64,000 bases of DNA from Panonychus citri (lineage: Eukaryota; Arthropoda; Arachnida; Trombidiformes; Tetranychidae): assembly GCF_014898815.1 (NCBI RefSeq), contig NW_026515509.1:558001-622000 (forward strand), written 5' to 3'. This document shows positions 38,708 through 50,427 of this stretch, piece by piece; positions within the stretch are counted from its first letter, which is position 1; the number at the start of each line of letters is the position of its first letter. The notes under the pieces are model-generated. The model worked only from the letters and a program-made list of their open reading frames with translations, ran no database searches and had not been told where the DNA came from. A program made the translations under genes and the position numbers.

Positions 38708-39856
38708 ACTCACTTCTCTAAATAATAATAACAACAAATACTGAATCATAATTGTCACGGAAGATTGCGAGTGAGAAACAAAATCGAAGTCTAATATTGT
38801 TCAATTTTTTCTCATTCGACAAGAAACTTATTAGATCAATACATTAGCGATCTACAAAATTAACCGATTAATTGTTATTAGATGTTCATGCTATGGATAT
38901 GGTTAATCAGCTATTAAGATAACTAAATGATGCACAAATAAATGGATTCACGATAATCCATTGAATATATTGAGAAGAGCACAAATAAAAGTATCAATTT
39001 TTCCCTGTATCACAAAAAAAAGTGATTACATCACATTTATAATCTTATGATGAAGATAAAGGGGATAAACAAAAGGAAGATTGAGAAAACCAAATCAATG
39101 TTGATCCATAAAGAAAGGATAATAAAGATGAGGATGAGAAGAAAAAGATCAGTAAGATAGAAGAGAGAAAAATTCTGACCTGGTCTTGGTGATGGACGCT
39201 GATTTGACCGGTAGTAAACTTTCATTCTCCATTTGGATTTAAGGCACAATCGAAGGAGTAACTTTGGATTGGTGATACAAAATGCAGAGAAACAATTCAA
39301 AAGAAATCACAATTGGTCAATCTTAATGATTTTACTCTGGTCATTGAATAAGAAAAGTGAAGTAAATGTAAGAGATTGAGAGAGAGAGAGTGTGTGTGTG
39401 TGTATGTGTGTGTACTGGTTAGGAAGAGAAAAGAAAACACATGGAAATAACCAGAAGAAAGAGAAGAAAGAGAAAAACAGAGAAGATGAAGATAAGCACA
39501 AAGATTCAAGGGCTGGTTTGAGAGAGAAAGAGAGGGAGAAACATGCGAGAGATGAATTTGTGATGAGAGAACAAGAGAAAAACAATCAACTAATGTATTG
39601 ATGTGGATTCTAATCAAAGGTAATTTAACTGTTATCCAATTTAGAATTGAAGAATCAATGAGAAGAGAAATTAAAAGTCAACCACTTTTGAGAATCTTAA
39701 TTATTTAAGGTTAATCGTGATGGTGGAAAATATTGGAAATGGTCAACACACTCAATGAACTTTAGATTGGAGAGAAAACAGAAAAAAGGAAGAAAAATGG
39801 ACATTGACCAATGAAGAAGAAAAATAATCACAGGTTGGAATAGAAACATTTGAATG

Positions 39857-39859
<3 letters not shown>

Positions 39860-39897
<38 letters not shown>
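39860..39897. repeat. (GA)19 microsatellite
   Basis: A pure GA run. The flanks are also purine-rich, with further imperfect GA stretches up to about 39960. Confidence 0.95.
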
Positions 39898-39899
<2 letters not shown>

Positions 39900-41438
39900 T
39901 GAGGTTTCATGAAGAGAGAGAAAGAGAGAGGTGAGGATGATAAAGAGGGAGAGAGTTGAGAGAGGGAAAACGGATGATGGAAACGCCATTTTACCTGAAA
40001 GAGTTAAAGAACAAGGTAGAAAGAACTGTTAACCGCCTCCAGGTAAATACACAGTGGAAAATAACAAGTTTTACCAGATTAATTCGTTTGTTGTTGACCA
40101 CCAACATGAGAATGATCATTATTATCATGATACAGAATTTCAATGAAATTAAATATCTTCATCTTTCTAATTGTAACAATCAATGTGATTTGTTTTCTGT
40201 TGATTGAAAACAGGGAAGTGAAAAGACTTTTGATTGCATGGTTGTCATAATCTCACTAATTACAAGTTAATTGGTGTGTTGGATCATTTCAATTAAAAAT
40301 TTGTGATTCAAATGAAAAACTTTGATTAGATTATATAATCTTTCAACATTTAATTGTTGGCAAATTGAACAATTTAATTGTCGACAAGGGAAAATGTTTG
40401 CGATTTGATTTGTTACAATTTAAATTGTCATTTTAGGTCTAACCCTGAAGCGTAACAATTAATGAAAAGTGTTGATAAGAATCATTGATTAATCAAAATT
40501 AAATGCCAACAGCGATCAGACTTAATGATTAACCAAAATAATTTATATAAATTAGAAATGGTTCCTTCAATGGTTCATGGTCAATATCAATATTATCGTA
40601 AGAAATTAAGAAGCTAATTAGCTGAACAATTAACTGATTTTTTGTTAGGGTATCATAATAATTAGCTTGATTAAACAATAATTAACAGTTTTTAATAATT
40701 TAATCAGGTATTAAATGTCTGGTAACGAGAAAACTTTCATTTAACTTAAAGTTTCCAATTATTTATCATGATTTATATTCATAATTAATTAATCAGATTA
40801 AGGTGATCGCAACTATTATAAGTCGACAACTTAATTGTGATCTAAATTTGTGATGGATGATTAAATTATTTGGTTCAATATGATGGTTAAAAAATGAACT
40901 TAGATCCACCCAAATCTAATAACATGAATCAAGAGGAAATTGAAGTTAATGATGAAAATTAAGTCAATCTTTATGATTATAAATCATATCAACCCTTTAA
41001 TTCAGTTAATCGTTGAGATTTAATCAGGAAATTTTTTTCTATGATAATCTGATTAATTGAGATGATTTCTGGATAACATTTAGATAATAATAATAATAAA
41101 AATGGCTGACTGATTGATTGATTGATTGATTGTTTATCTTATGTAAAGGTTTTCACTGTTATTTGGTCAAGAATATTGAATTTCATTAATCAATTTTTAT
41201 ATTTATCATTTCAAGCAGAAAACAAGCAATCAAAATGATTTGGTGATTTACAGGATATAAACAAGAGTATGACCATCACCAACCACCATGAAAACTAATA
41301 CGATTCTGCTAATTTTTGATGGAATAACAAAAAGGATTAATTAACTAATTATTCATAGAGATGAATATCACAGAATGGCTTCTGTATATGTTACATAATT
41401 TAACCGACATTAAACCTCTAATTACCAGATTCGAATTT

Positions 41439-41439
41439 C

Positions 41440-41486
<47 letters not shown>
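41439..41486. repeat. Compound (TC)n-(TTTC)n microsatellite
   Basis: A TC dinucleotide run passes into a CTTT/TTTC tetranucleotide run, a compound simple repeat. It is one of the few TC-oriented tracts in the left half of the window. Confidence 0.9.
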
Positions 41487-43189
41487 CTATAATGAACACA
41501 GATTTTACTCCAAAGGTAAAAATCTAATACTTTGGAGACACTTGAGATTTTGATGTTTTATATAAGAAAAAAGATATAACCACAACCAAGATTTAGCCAA
41601 AGTAATTAATTAGTTGGATAACATGAAAGATGAAGAGATTGAAGAGCAAAATTGATTCTACTTGTGGAATAAAATGTCAACATGGAGAAAAGTAGAAAAG
41701 GACAATATAACAACATACCTTTAATTAGCAGGGATTTTCAATAACTTGATTGTTGATGTTTTTGATTTGATGAGAGAGAAAGAAAAAAAAGATGAAATCA
41801 ATTGGTAAACACTTTCAAGTGAAATGTGAGACTTGTGAGTAATGATGGCACAAAGTTATTTTCGTTATTTGTATTTGGTTTAAGATGATGGATGAAAACA
41901 ACAAATCGGTTGAAAGTAAAGTTAAGATGGCGGCGAAGGGAAGAAAAGAATAATCGAAATTATGTTGAGAAAAGAACAAAAAAAAATCCAAAAAGATGAT
42001 CAACAATAAATGGTAAATATGATGGTTCCTATTTCTATCTTTATCCCTTTATTTCCTTTGGTTAGGGTTAAATGTAGGTTATTGCAATGGTAATAAGAGT
42101 AATGTCTTTTTGTAGATAATTTTTTCTACCAAAAACCAAGCGGCAAAAGAGAAGAGAATGTTTAAGATATTCCAAAATAGGCACAAACACAAAGGACGAG
42201 AAACAAAACCACCATTGATGACCGGGAGAGGAAATTCCAATATGGCCGAGCAAATGATTACATAGAATAGAATAAAAGAAAAGAAAGGAAAAGGTCAACA
42301 ACAATTAGTTAATTTTCATTTGGAAATGAAAACAAAACATGTTAACCCTTTGGTTGCATGTTAACTTGTGACTCTTTTGGGTAACATTTAAGATGAATAC
42401 TAACTGTTGTAGAATATTTTACTCATTGTCCAGTTGATTTGATTTGATTGTTGTTGTTAATTAAAAAGGGAGAAGGAGGTTTAATGGAAACAGAAGAAAA
42501 TGTGATTAAAATGAAGAACTGAAAGAGAACACAAATTAAGCAAAGAAAAGAAATGGAAACACAAACCGAGAGAGAAAAAGAGTGAAAATGAAGATTGGGT
42601 TTAGAAGAAGAGAAAATGTTTTTTTCTCCAAAAAGAAAAGTAGACAAAATGTAGACAGAGAAAAAGAAAGAGATTGATCTAGATGAGCTTTTCTCTCTCA
42701 GAACTTCCAAGTATCATGTATTTTTCTATCGATTTTTTTTTCTTCTTCTTCTTCTCTTCCCATCCCTTCATCTTTATCTCTTCATCATCTTTGCCATCTT
42801 CTTTTCTTTCCCGTCTTTCTTTCTCTTTCTTGCTCTTTCTCTCAACATTCTCTTCGTCTTCTTTTCTCTTCCTTCTAAGTTCAATTCTGGTTCCATTGGT
42901 ATTCAATTGATCTTATTCATTTCTCATCTTCTCTGTCTTTCTTTTTCCTCCCCTCTCTTTCAATTGTCTTTCTTTTTCTTCTGTCTATTACCAGTTCCAT
43001 TGGCGCGGACTCACTCAATTCTCATCCATAGAGATCATCATCATCTCTCTCTCTCTCTTCCAGAGTTATATGAACAATTCCAATCATGGTAATGCCATCT
43101 GAAACTCACTCTATGGATTAAATGAATTTGGATCAGCTGATTTTCAATGAAATCAATTTGTGTTTATTTCTATTGATTATTCATCCATT

Positions 43190-43660
43190 TTCAGAGGTAA
43201 AAACTTACAAATGTTAGTAAAAGTTTCCGACCAATCAGATCTTTCTTTTGAGTAAAACTTACTACAACCATTGAGAATTTGTTTCAAATATTCATTAATA
43301 TTAGTAAAACTAACGGTACTTTCAATATGGTTGAACTAATCTCTTCATGGGAAATTAAATCTTCCCATACATGGTTGAGTAAAAATCTGCAACCACAGAC
43401 CAAACATCATACTTGCAACCTCGAACTTCATTCATCCAATACTCTGGTGAACAATATTCGGGTATATAACCTGGAACAGTTTCACCCTCTTTGAAAATGG
43501 CACCGAAATCAATGATCTACAGGTTGTTTTGTAGTTCCATGTTTTCGCTCAACAATGAGAATTTCAATCAATTTTCACCATTGGAACTTGCGATTTCGTT
43601 CTTCATTCCCTCTAAAGTTACTTGAGCACCAAAATTATCTCAGCTGATTATCGATTATGT
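43190..43660 (-). pseudogene. Decayed protein-kinase-like fragment
   Basis: Reading the - strand, a frame of about 53 codons (43517-43355) gives IIDFGAIFKEG, then GYIPEYCSPEYW and KYDVWSVVADFY. These resemble the kinase DFG motif, the APE-type motif (here SPE) and the DVWS segment of the F-helix. Upstream (43660-43520) the same frame continues with two in-frame stops and a GMKNEIASSNGEN-like block. Downstream (43330-43190) kinase C-lobe-like sequence (INEYLKQILNGCSKFYSKER) lies in a different frame. The catalytic-loop HRDLKxxN motif is not recognisable. No splice pattern repairs the breaks, so it is annotated as a pseudogene. The kinase family is not identified. Confidence 0.6.
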
Positions 43661-43668
43661 GAAATGAA

Positions 43669-43720
43669 CTTTTAGTTACATTTACTCGTTTTCGAGATTC
43701 ATTTTCTCATTCACATTCAT
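43669..43720 (-). pseudogene. Duplicated fragment of the Sec20/BNIP1 coding exon
   Basis: About 50 bases closely match the Sec20 exon at 46654-46704 in the same orientation. Both contain CTTTTAGTTACATTTAC, CGTTTTCG and ATTCATTTTCTC. In Sec20 this stretch codes for the ENELRKRVNVTKS segment; here the frame is interrupted. It directly abuts the kinase-like remnant. Confidence 0.65.
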
Positions 43721-44130
43721 TGAAATAGATGAAAAGATTTTCAAATAAAATTGTAAACATAAATTCAATTTTCAATTGATCGTTTTAATATTAATTTGGT
43801 TAAGAAGATTCAATTTTTTTTACAGGTAAGAACTTTGAAGTTGCCTTTAATTTCATTAATTGTCTCTTTTTGTTAGTCTAAATCTATGATGTATAATCAA
43901 TCCAATTGATTTGATTCCTTTTTTGTTTTAACTTCTTTTTTTTCAGTTGATTTACTTTTTTCGCTCTTGTGGTTGTTTTATTTACAGTTGAATTTTATCA
44001 CTACAATTTTGTTTATGGAAGTTTAAAGAAGTCAACGAACATAATGAAGAGACTGATTTGATTGGCATTTGTATATCACTTTCACCATGTTTTAAACTTG
44101 ATAGGCCAATGATGGAAAGGAGATGAGAAA

Positions 44131-44132
<2 letters not shown>

Positions 44133-44191
<59 letters not shown>
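44133..44191. repeat. (GA)n microsatellite 3' of the PP2C gene
   Basis: A pure GA run of about 59 bases, some 265 bases downstream of the PP2C stop codon. It may fall in the 3' UTR, where it would be transcribed as CU repeats. Confidence 0.95.
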
Positions 44192-44195
<4 letters not shown>

Positions 44196-44455
44196 TTGTA
44201 ATTGATCAATAAAAGTGGACAAAAAATGGTGGAAGTGGTTGAAAAAAGATGAAGGTGGAAAAAGAATTGATGAAAAAAGAGAATGTTTCACTTCGAGAGA
44301 AAAAAAAGTTGATCTGAATGTGTATCAAAGTGATTTCCAAAAGAGATCGAGAGTTCTAATTATCTTTCGATCATTTTATCTTCTTTCTTTTCGACTTTTT
44401 TTCTTTGTTTACGTTTGTAACTGATAATATTTGTAAAAAAAAAGAGTTGATAATT

Positions 44456-45974
44456 CTAAGCGGACATCGACAAACTATTCAGTTCCAAATCTCCTTCTTC
44501 ACTTTCCCGGTTAATTATGTCATCATCTTGACTATCAGATGTAGAGGATGAACATGATTTCATTAGAATTAACGAATCAGATGAATCAAGAGAGCCACTG
44601 GAATTACGCCTGATTCTGTTATTACTGGTTACTGAACATTTTTCTGCTAAATCTTCATAACTATTTCCATGGAGGAAACAGATCAATAAAACCGTCATAT
44701 TGTCACAACCAAGTCCCCCTGTATGACAGTCTGGAGCTAAACAATGTGTCATCAATTCCTCACAAATCTGTTGGAATATAAAGAAAAGAAAGAGAAATTA
44801 TAAAAACAGATAAAGTTAACGAAAATAAAATAAAATGACTTAATTGTATGATTAGAGTTAATTGGGTATAATTTACGATGGGATGGAAAAGAAAATTTTT
44901 TCTCTCTTATTCTTACAATGGCAGGTTCCATTTTGGCAGCTATTCTGGTTCGAATGAAAGAAACAACTTCTTCGTTACTCATTACATCCCAAATACCATC
45001 ACAGGCTAGGACAACAAATTCCAAATCTTCGTGAATAATCCGATTCTCAACATCAGGTAATGCGGTTACAATTTGATCCTCAACCGATTTATTGTCATTC
45101 TTTTTAAAAACAAAATCACCTAATGCTCTGGAAAGTGCAAGGTTTCCATTAACTCGATTAAATTCAACCCAACCACCGGCAGCTTGAATACGTTTAGCTT
45201 CTAGTTCATCACTTGGTTTATGGTCAACCGAAAGAGGATCAGCTCGCCCTGACCAACAAGCGACAGCACGAGAATCACCAACATTTGCGATAAACATTAC
45301 ACCCGCTTTGATACACATAACAATTGCAGTGCTTCCTATAAAAAATAGATAAACAAAAATAGTAGTAATTAAATTAATACATAGAGAAGAAGAAAAATAC
45401 AAATATGAATAATAGAAGAAGAATAACAAAAATTGAAGATAAAATGACAGAGAGAGAGAAAAACAAAACCAAAAAAAGAGAGGGAGAGAAAGAGAATATC
45501 ATTGTGACGCATAATCTACCATTTAGTTATCACATTAATTGATCAATTTGAGTCATCATTTTACACGATTAGATGAGAGAAATCATAAAACTGAATAATA
45601 ATAACAGGTAGAGAAATGAATTTACCTGCAAGTTGGTCTTTCATCTCTGGATCATTAAGCATATCTTGGTCTAGTTGAAGGAAACCGCGCCTCATTGCCT
45701 CCTCAATTTGACCAGTTTCAAATGTCGATTGGGACATGATTATATCATGAAGGTGTTTACCTGCATAATCAGCTACCTTTGTACCTCCATGTCCATCGTA
45801 AACAGCAAAGAAACTGGCCGTAGGATCAGTTGTACTTAAATCAAGAATATGAGTGTGAGCATCTTCCATACTGATTCGCCAACCTTGCATACAAGAGGCA
45901 CCAACAGACACATAACTATTACTTATTGAGGTTGTTTCCTTGGCGGTAACAGGTTCTGATAAGGTTTGTCCCAT
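44456..45974 (-). CDS. PP2C-family (PPM1) metal-dependent Ser/Thr phosphatase
   Basis: A Mg2+/Mn2+-dependent protein serine/threonine phosphatase of the PPM family, closest in pattern to invertebrate PPM1A/B-like enzymes. Exons on the - strand are 45974-45626, 45335-44917 and 44767-44456, giving 359 residues. Metal-binding and catalytic motifs are all present: MEDAH (36-40), VYDGHGG (58-64), ANVGDSRA (about 133-140), LACDGIWDVMSN (about 226-237) and GCDNMTVLL (from 276). The N-terminus MGQTLS fits the Gly2/Ser6 N-myristoylation pattern, so membrane anchoring is likely. The last about 60 residues are a Ser/Asp-rich tail outside the catalytic core. A Cys replaces the usual small residue before the DN metal ligand (GCDN), which should not abolish activity. 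Confidence 0.94.
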
Positions 45975-46361
45975 TCTTTCTTCAACAATTTAATTTAATT
46001 TCTTTTCTCACGATAAACAAAAAGTCAATATAACTGATTAAATTTAAATTCTAATCCAGATGATTTAATAATAAATTAAAAGAAGAACCAACATGATAAC
46101 AAATAATAGAAAAAAAAATTTTTTCTTTTCCAAATGTAAATATGTAATTACAATTTCTTTTCTGCGCATGACTAATATTCATATGGATGAATTTTGGAAT
46201 AACAGCTCCATCTATGTGGAGAAATTATCTCTTGTTTGGTTGACAATTAGAGAAGATTAAAGTTGACAATTTAGATTTGATCTTTTCTTTGTTTTGTTGT
46301 TCTGTTTGAAATATTCATATATGCAATTTGAGCAGAGATGTTTGGGTTTTTGCTTCACTGG
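45975..46361. other. Short intergenic: PP2C promoter / Sec20 3' flank
   Basis: About 390 bases hold the PP2C 5' region and the Sec20 3' UTR, both on the - strand. No further element is recognised. Confidence 0.4.
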
Positions 46362-47226
46362 TTAGAAGGGATAACGTTTCCATATTATGTAGGCACAAGT
46401 TGCATAGAAAAATATAAACGATAATATAATTAGTATGTTATCAGTTATTTCTCGACGTCCATATTTGTTTAATAAACTTTTCGATTGTGAAATTACTCCT
46501 CTCATTGAATGAAATTCTTCTCGAATTTGATTCACATTATCAGATGATCGAAGTAAAGCTTCATAAGATAATCGACTTCTTTCCACTTGATCAGCTAGAA
46601 GACTTCGTATTCGATATAAATCTGAGGTCACATTTGCGGCTCTTTGAGATGCACTTTTAGTTACATTTACACGTTTTCGTAATTCATTTTCTCCATTTCC
46701 ATTTGTATTATATGAATGATCAAATAATCTTTTTCTTTCCTCATCTCTGATCATTTCTCTAACTTGTGATGTAGCTTTCCGATGATTCTTATAATTACTT
46801 TCTAATTGATATCTAAGAGCTTCCAATTCTAATGACATGGCTTCTTTTTCCGATGGTTTGATAAATAAATTTACTTTTCTTTCCAAATCCTAAAACAACA
46901 AGAAAGAGAAAAATAAAAGAAAGAAAAATCAATGATTACACAAGAGAATAAGAAAAGAAAATCTTGTCTAGGCCTTAGAAATACTCACATCAATTAGAAA
47001 TTTGTGTCGATTTATGGCATTTATATAATCAGAATTATTGGAATTAAAATTTTCCTGATCACGAGTTTCCCATAATTGCTAAACAATAGAAAAATAAAAC
47101 AAAAGAAATTAACAATTAAACAACTATAAACAAATCAACATTCTAATGACAACTTACCTTGAGTAATGTTTTCACAAAAATATCCTGTTTATAAATTTCC
47201 CTTTGAATCTCTTTAATTTTCTCCAT
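46362..47226 (-). CDS. BNIP1: Vesicle transport protein Sec20 (BNIP1-like SNARE)
   Basis: A Qb-type SNARE acting in Golgi-to-ER retrograde fusion with syntaxin-18, Use1 and Sec22. Exons on the - strand are 47226-47158, 47078-46989 and 46889-46362, giving 228 residues. An N-terminal helical region is followed by the SNARE-like segment (residues about 125-185; SDLYRIRSLLADQVERS, SDNVNQIREEFHSM). Next come the characteristic LLNKYGRREITDNILI block and a C-terminal tail anchor ending IIWKRYPF. Introns are 79 and 99 bp. The gene is head-to-head with TTC4, with 415 bases between the two start codons. Part of its last exon recurs as debris at 43669-43720. Confidence 0.93.
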
Positions 47227-47641
47227 AACAATTAAATAATCGCAAAGAAAAAAGAAAAACAATTCAAATCAATCTAATTGTAGACCAACAATTAAACTTT
47301 ATTTTGACAACAACAGAAAATTGTAAACATCAACATGAGAAAAAACTTCTGTGAGAATAGACTCAAATGTCTATTCATCGAGCAAAAAATCGATGAATAG
47401 CAAAAACGTTTTTCTTTTGATTGTAAACAAATCTTTCTCCAGAAAGTTAATTTAATTGTAACTATTTTCCAGTAATCTAATTGATTTTTAATCTTAAATT
47501 TTATTCTTTTTCTATTTTCATGGTTACAGGTAAGTTTATAGTTCGATTCATCTGTTACATCAACTGTTCTTTGGCTCAAATTGTTTAAACTCTAATCATT
47601 TGGTTTTCTATTTTTTTTTGATTTTCTTTCATTAGGTAACG
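47227..47641. promoter_or_regulatory. Divergent intergenic region, probable bidirectional promoter
   Basis: The only space between the Sec20 (-) and TTC4 (+) start codons is 415 bases, so both 5' UTRs and core promoters must lie here. It is AT-rich, and I cannot point to specific factor sites. The promoter role is inferred from layout alone. Confidence 0.6.
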
Positions 47642-48718
47642 ATGGAAGGTAAAGAAATTAGTGGATTAAATGAAGAAGCTGATTTATTTGACATTATCGC
47701 TCATCATGTAACCTCAGGGCAATATAAGGATGGTTGGGATGAGGATAAATGGGAACAACAAATGGAAGAGCATCCATTGTTTATGACCAAAGCACCGGAA
47801 GGTGAATTACCTCCTTTAGTTGAAGCAATTGCTCAAATTAAATATGACGAAGAGTCGGACAATTTAATTGAATTGGCTAATAACTATAAAGATGATGGTA
47901 ATGAAAATTTTCGTCTTAAAAAGTATCGATGGGCAGTTGATTGTTATAGAAAAGCTTTGGAGTGTAAAGTCAAGGATAATCAATTGAACTCAATTCTATT
48001 CAATAATCGAGCCTCAGCTAATTTTCACCTGGAAAATTATCGTTCCTCCATGTTGGATGCTCTTCAAGCAATCAAATTAAATCCTGACAACAAGAAGGCA
48101 ACACTTAGAGCTGTTGAGTGTATGATGAAACTAGAAAAGTATCAATTTTGTGTTGACTTTTGTAGTAAATCAAAATTCTCATCAGAATTAACTTCGTACA
48201 AGACAAAAGCTCTGGAATCATTGAAACGAATTGAAAGAGATGAAAGAAAAGCAAAAGCTGAGGAGAGAAAAATTAAATTACAACAAGAAGAAATTAAATT
48301 AGCCGTTGAAAAGAGGAAAATCAATTACTCTGGGTCACTTTTCATCGCCTCTCATCCCGCAGCTGAAGGTCATCATGTTCACCTAAATGACCAAGGAGAA
48401 CTGATCTGGCCCGTTCTATTTGTTTACCCCGAATTTGGACAATCTGATTTCATTGAAAGTTTCAATGAAAATGATTCATTTGATCAGCATTTTTCCGCTA
48501 TGTTCCCTCTCAATGAAGATCATCCAAACTGGGATGTTGACAGAAAATATCGACCGGACAATCTAAAAGTAGCCTTCCAAGATGCTCGATCAGGTCAAAT
48601 TTACCCCTTCAAATTAACCAGGAAATTAAAATCCATTCTAACTGATCCTAAATTCATCATCATCTCAGCAATACCAACATTCATTGTCGTTTCCAATGAT
48701 AAGTCATTTCAAAGTTAA
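47642..48718 (+). CDS. TTC4: Tetratricopeptide repeat protein 4 (Hsp90 co-chaperone, Dpit47/Cns1 family)
   Basis: A 358-residue intronless Hsp90/Hsp70 co-chaperone. The acidic N-terminus contains HPLFMTKAPEGELPPLVEAI, typical of TTC4/Dpit47. Three TPR units cover about residues 75-190. The first begins ANNYKDDGNENFRLKKYRWA, and NNRASANFHLENYRSSMLDA begins the second; these form the carboxylate clamp that binds EEVD tails. A charged helix (about 195-230) leads to the C-terminal wheel-like domain (WPVLFVYPEFGQSDFIESF, FPLNEDHPNWD, YPFKLTRKL). The ATG at 47642 is preceded by a stretch without in-frame extension. It shares a divergent promoter with Sec20. Confidence 0.93.
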   Translation: MEGKEISGLNEEADLFDIIAHHVTSGQYKDGWDEDKWEQQMEEHPLFMTKAPEGELPPLVEAIAQIKYDEESDNLIELANNYKDDGNENFRLKKYRWAVDCYRKALECKVKDNQLNSILFNNRASANFHLENYRSSMLDALQAIKLNPDNKKATLRAVECMMKLEKYQFCVDFCSKSKFSSELTSYKTKALESLKRIERDERKAKAEERKIKLQQEEIKLAVEKRKINYSGSLFIASHPAAEGHHVHLNDQGELIWPVLFVYPEFGQSDFIESFNENDSFDQHFSAMFPLNEDHPNWDVDRKYRPDNLKVAFQDARSGQIYPFKLTRKLKSILTDPKFIIISAIPTFIVVSNDKSFQS

Positions 48719-50427
48719 TAACTTCAAAAAAAAGAATTCTTTTTTCTATCTCTGTAAACATAAACTGTTAATAATCAAATAACTATTCAATATAATCTAA
48801 CAATTTAACCCTAAACCAGGTTAACACTGGGACTGATTACGAGAAACTCAATTCTACAAGTTGTATGATCAAACTAACCCAATTTCCATTATTCCGACCA
48901 ATAGATGGAGTTAGTGTCTTGTTAATTTTCTTTTTCGTTTCGAATACAAAATTAATCTCAAATAGAAACAATTTACTAAACTTCATCTTTCATAACAATC
49001 AAAGATAAAACCAGGAGCAAACTAACTAATTCTAAATCAATGGATTGTATCAAAAATCAAATATAGTTGACCAAAGGCTGAACAAAGCTAACGATCTGAA
49101 AGCGAATCAAAAACGAAACTAAAACAAAAGTTCAGAAAAAAATGACCAACGATTGACCAAAAAGAAGAAGAAAGAAAACCTGAAACCCCATTGAAATTCA
49201 TCCTGATTCCTTTTACTAGAATTTTATTTCTCCAATTGGAAAAGAATATAAAAAGAAAATGGTTACATTTAAGTTTCATATATGAAAAGAACGCAAATGG
49301 ACAAATCGTGTAACTCGTGGACAAAACAATTCGAAGACACAATCGTTTTTACCAGAAAATACAAGAGAAAGAGAGAAATAAAATTATAGGTACTGGAAGG
49401 AAAATTCGAAGTTGAATAGAAAATAATCTCGATTAGTGATCTCCCCATCCCTCTCCCTTTGGCCTGTTCGTTGATTAAACCAGAAAACATTGAATGATTA
49501 CGATAGTAAACGTTAATTCAATAGATGGCTGGACTATCAGTTTCAGTATCATTCGAGGTTTCAATGAATTCTGTCACCCTGATACCCTAGATATTGTACC
49601 AATAGCAACACCTCATCTCCTCATATTCAACTCCCACAAACTCCACCTTCTCATACCTTTACCAAGTAATAATACGCTCGAGAGAGAGAGAAAGAGAAGG
49701 AGAGAAAGAAAGAGAAGGAGCGAGTGAGAGAGAAAGAGAGATGATCATGTATATATAAGTATTGAAGGCGGAGTGTAACTAGAAAATCCTACACAAGAAA
49801 AGAAAGAAAAGAAAGAGAAAAGTAGGAAGTGGCCTAATGAGAGAGAAGAGAAAATAAAGAAGAGAAAAAGAAATAGAGAGAAAGAGAGAGGATGATGATG
49901 AAAATGATGATGATAATGATAATGATGATGAGAGTGATCATGAAGGATGAAAAAATAGATATAACATTATAAGCTTATATCGATAGCTTTGTTTCCCAGC
50001 ATCAACATCATCCCAATATCATCATCATTCATATTATTACACCAACAACAACAATCTAATATATCCAAAAGTTATATACCTGAGATTTTGCTAATTGTTG
50101 AACTTGTAACTTTTTTCTCTCCTTTTAATTATTGTGAATTGTGTTATTTAGTGTAAGTGAATGTTTAGTGATCAATTAAAACTAATTGGTGATCAATGTT
50201 TTAATTTGATTGGCAATCAGTGAAACAACAACTTGAACAACAATTTTGATTGACTTTTGGTTTTAATTTTTTTTGTAAAATCATATCGTTTTCGTGTTTA
50301 ATTTATATATATTATTTCAGAAATAATTTGTTTCTCTCACCATTTTATTGATTGTACATCAAGGTTTCTCTATAAATCAATCACAATTGATAAATTGTCC
50401 AAACTCGACGAAAACATATTGACAACT
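48719..50427. other. Intergenic: TTC4 3' flank and Optix 5' region
   Basis: It contains the TTC4 3' UTR, an imperfect purine-rich GA tract (about 49680-49960) followed by GAT repeats, and the 5' UTR and promoter of the SIX3/6 gene. No coding sequence is supported. Confidence 0.45.

Larger units (their letters stand above)
31316..43189. other. Gene-poor interval, microsatellite-rich
   Basis: About 12 kb with no convincing exon. It holds the Ndae1 5' flank, MITE-like copy 3, AT-rich sequence and many GA and GAT/ATC microsatellites. Open frames here are low-complexity Ser/Leu/Phe translations of TC/GA runs. One non-repetitive short frame on the - strand (about 39180-39300, ending at a possible donor) could be an unassigned 5' exon, but nothing supports it further. 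Confidence 0.5.

Noticed and set aside
42683..42910. Overlapping open frames of about 75 codons on both strands
   Set aside because: They are translations of a TTC/CTT-rich tract into Ser/Phe/Leu or Lys/Glu runs, with no domain and no conserved pattern.
31316..43189. Possible unknown protein-coding system in the 12-kb gap
   Set aside because: Apart from one orphan short frame, all frames are low-complexity or antisense-repeat translations. Nothing supports a multi-gene system.
43279..43494. 71-codon + strand open frame
   Set aside because: It is the antisense shadow of the kinase-like remnant, which makes sense only on the - strand.
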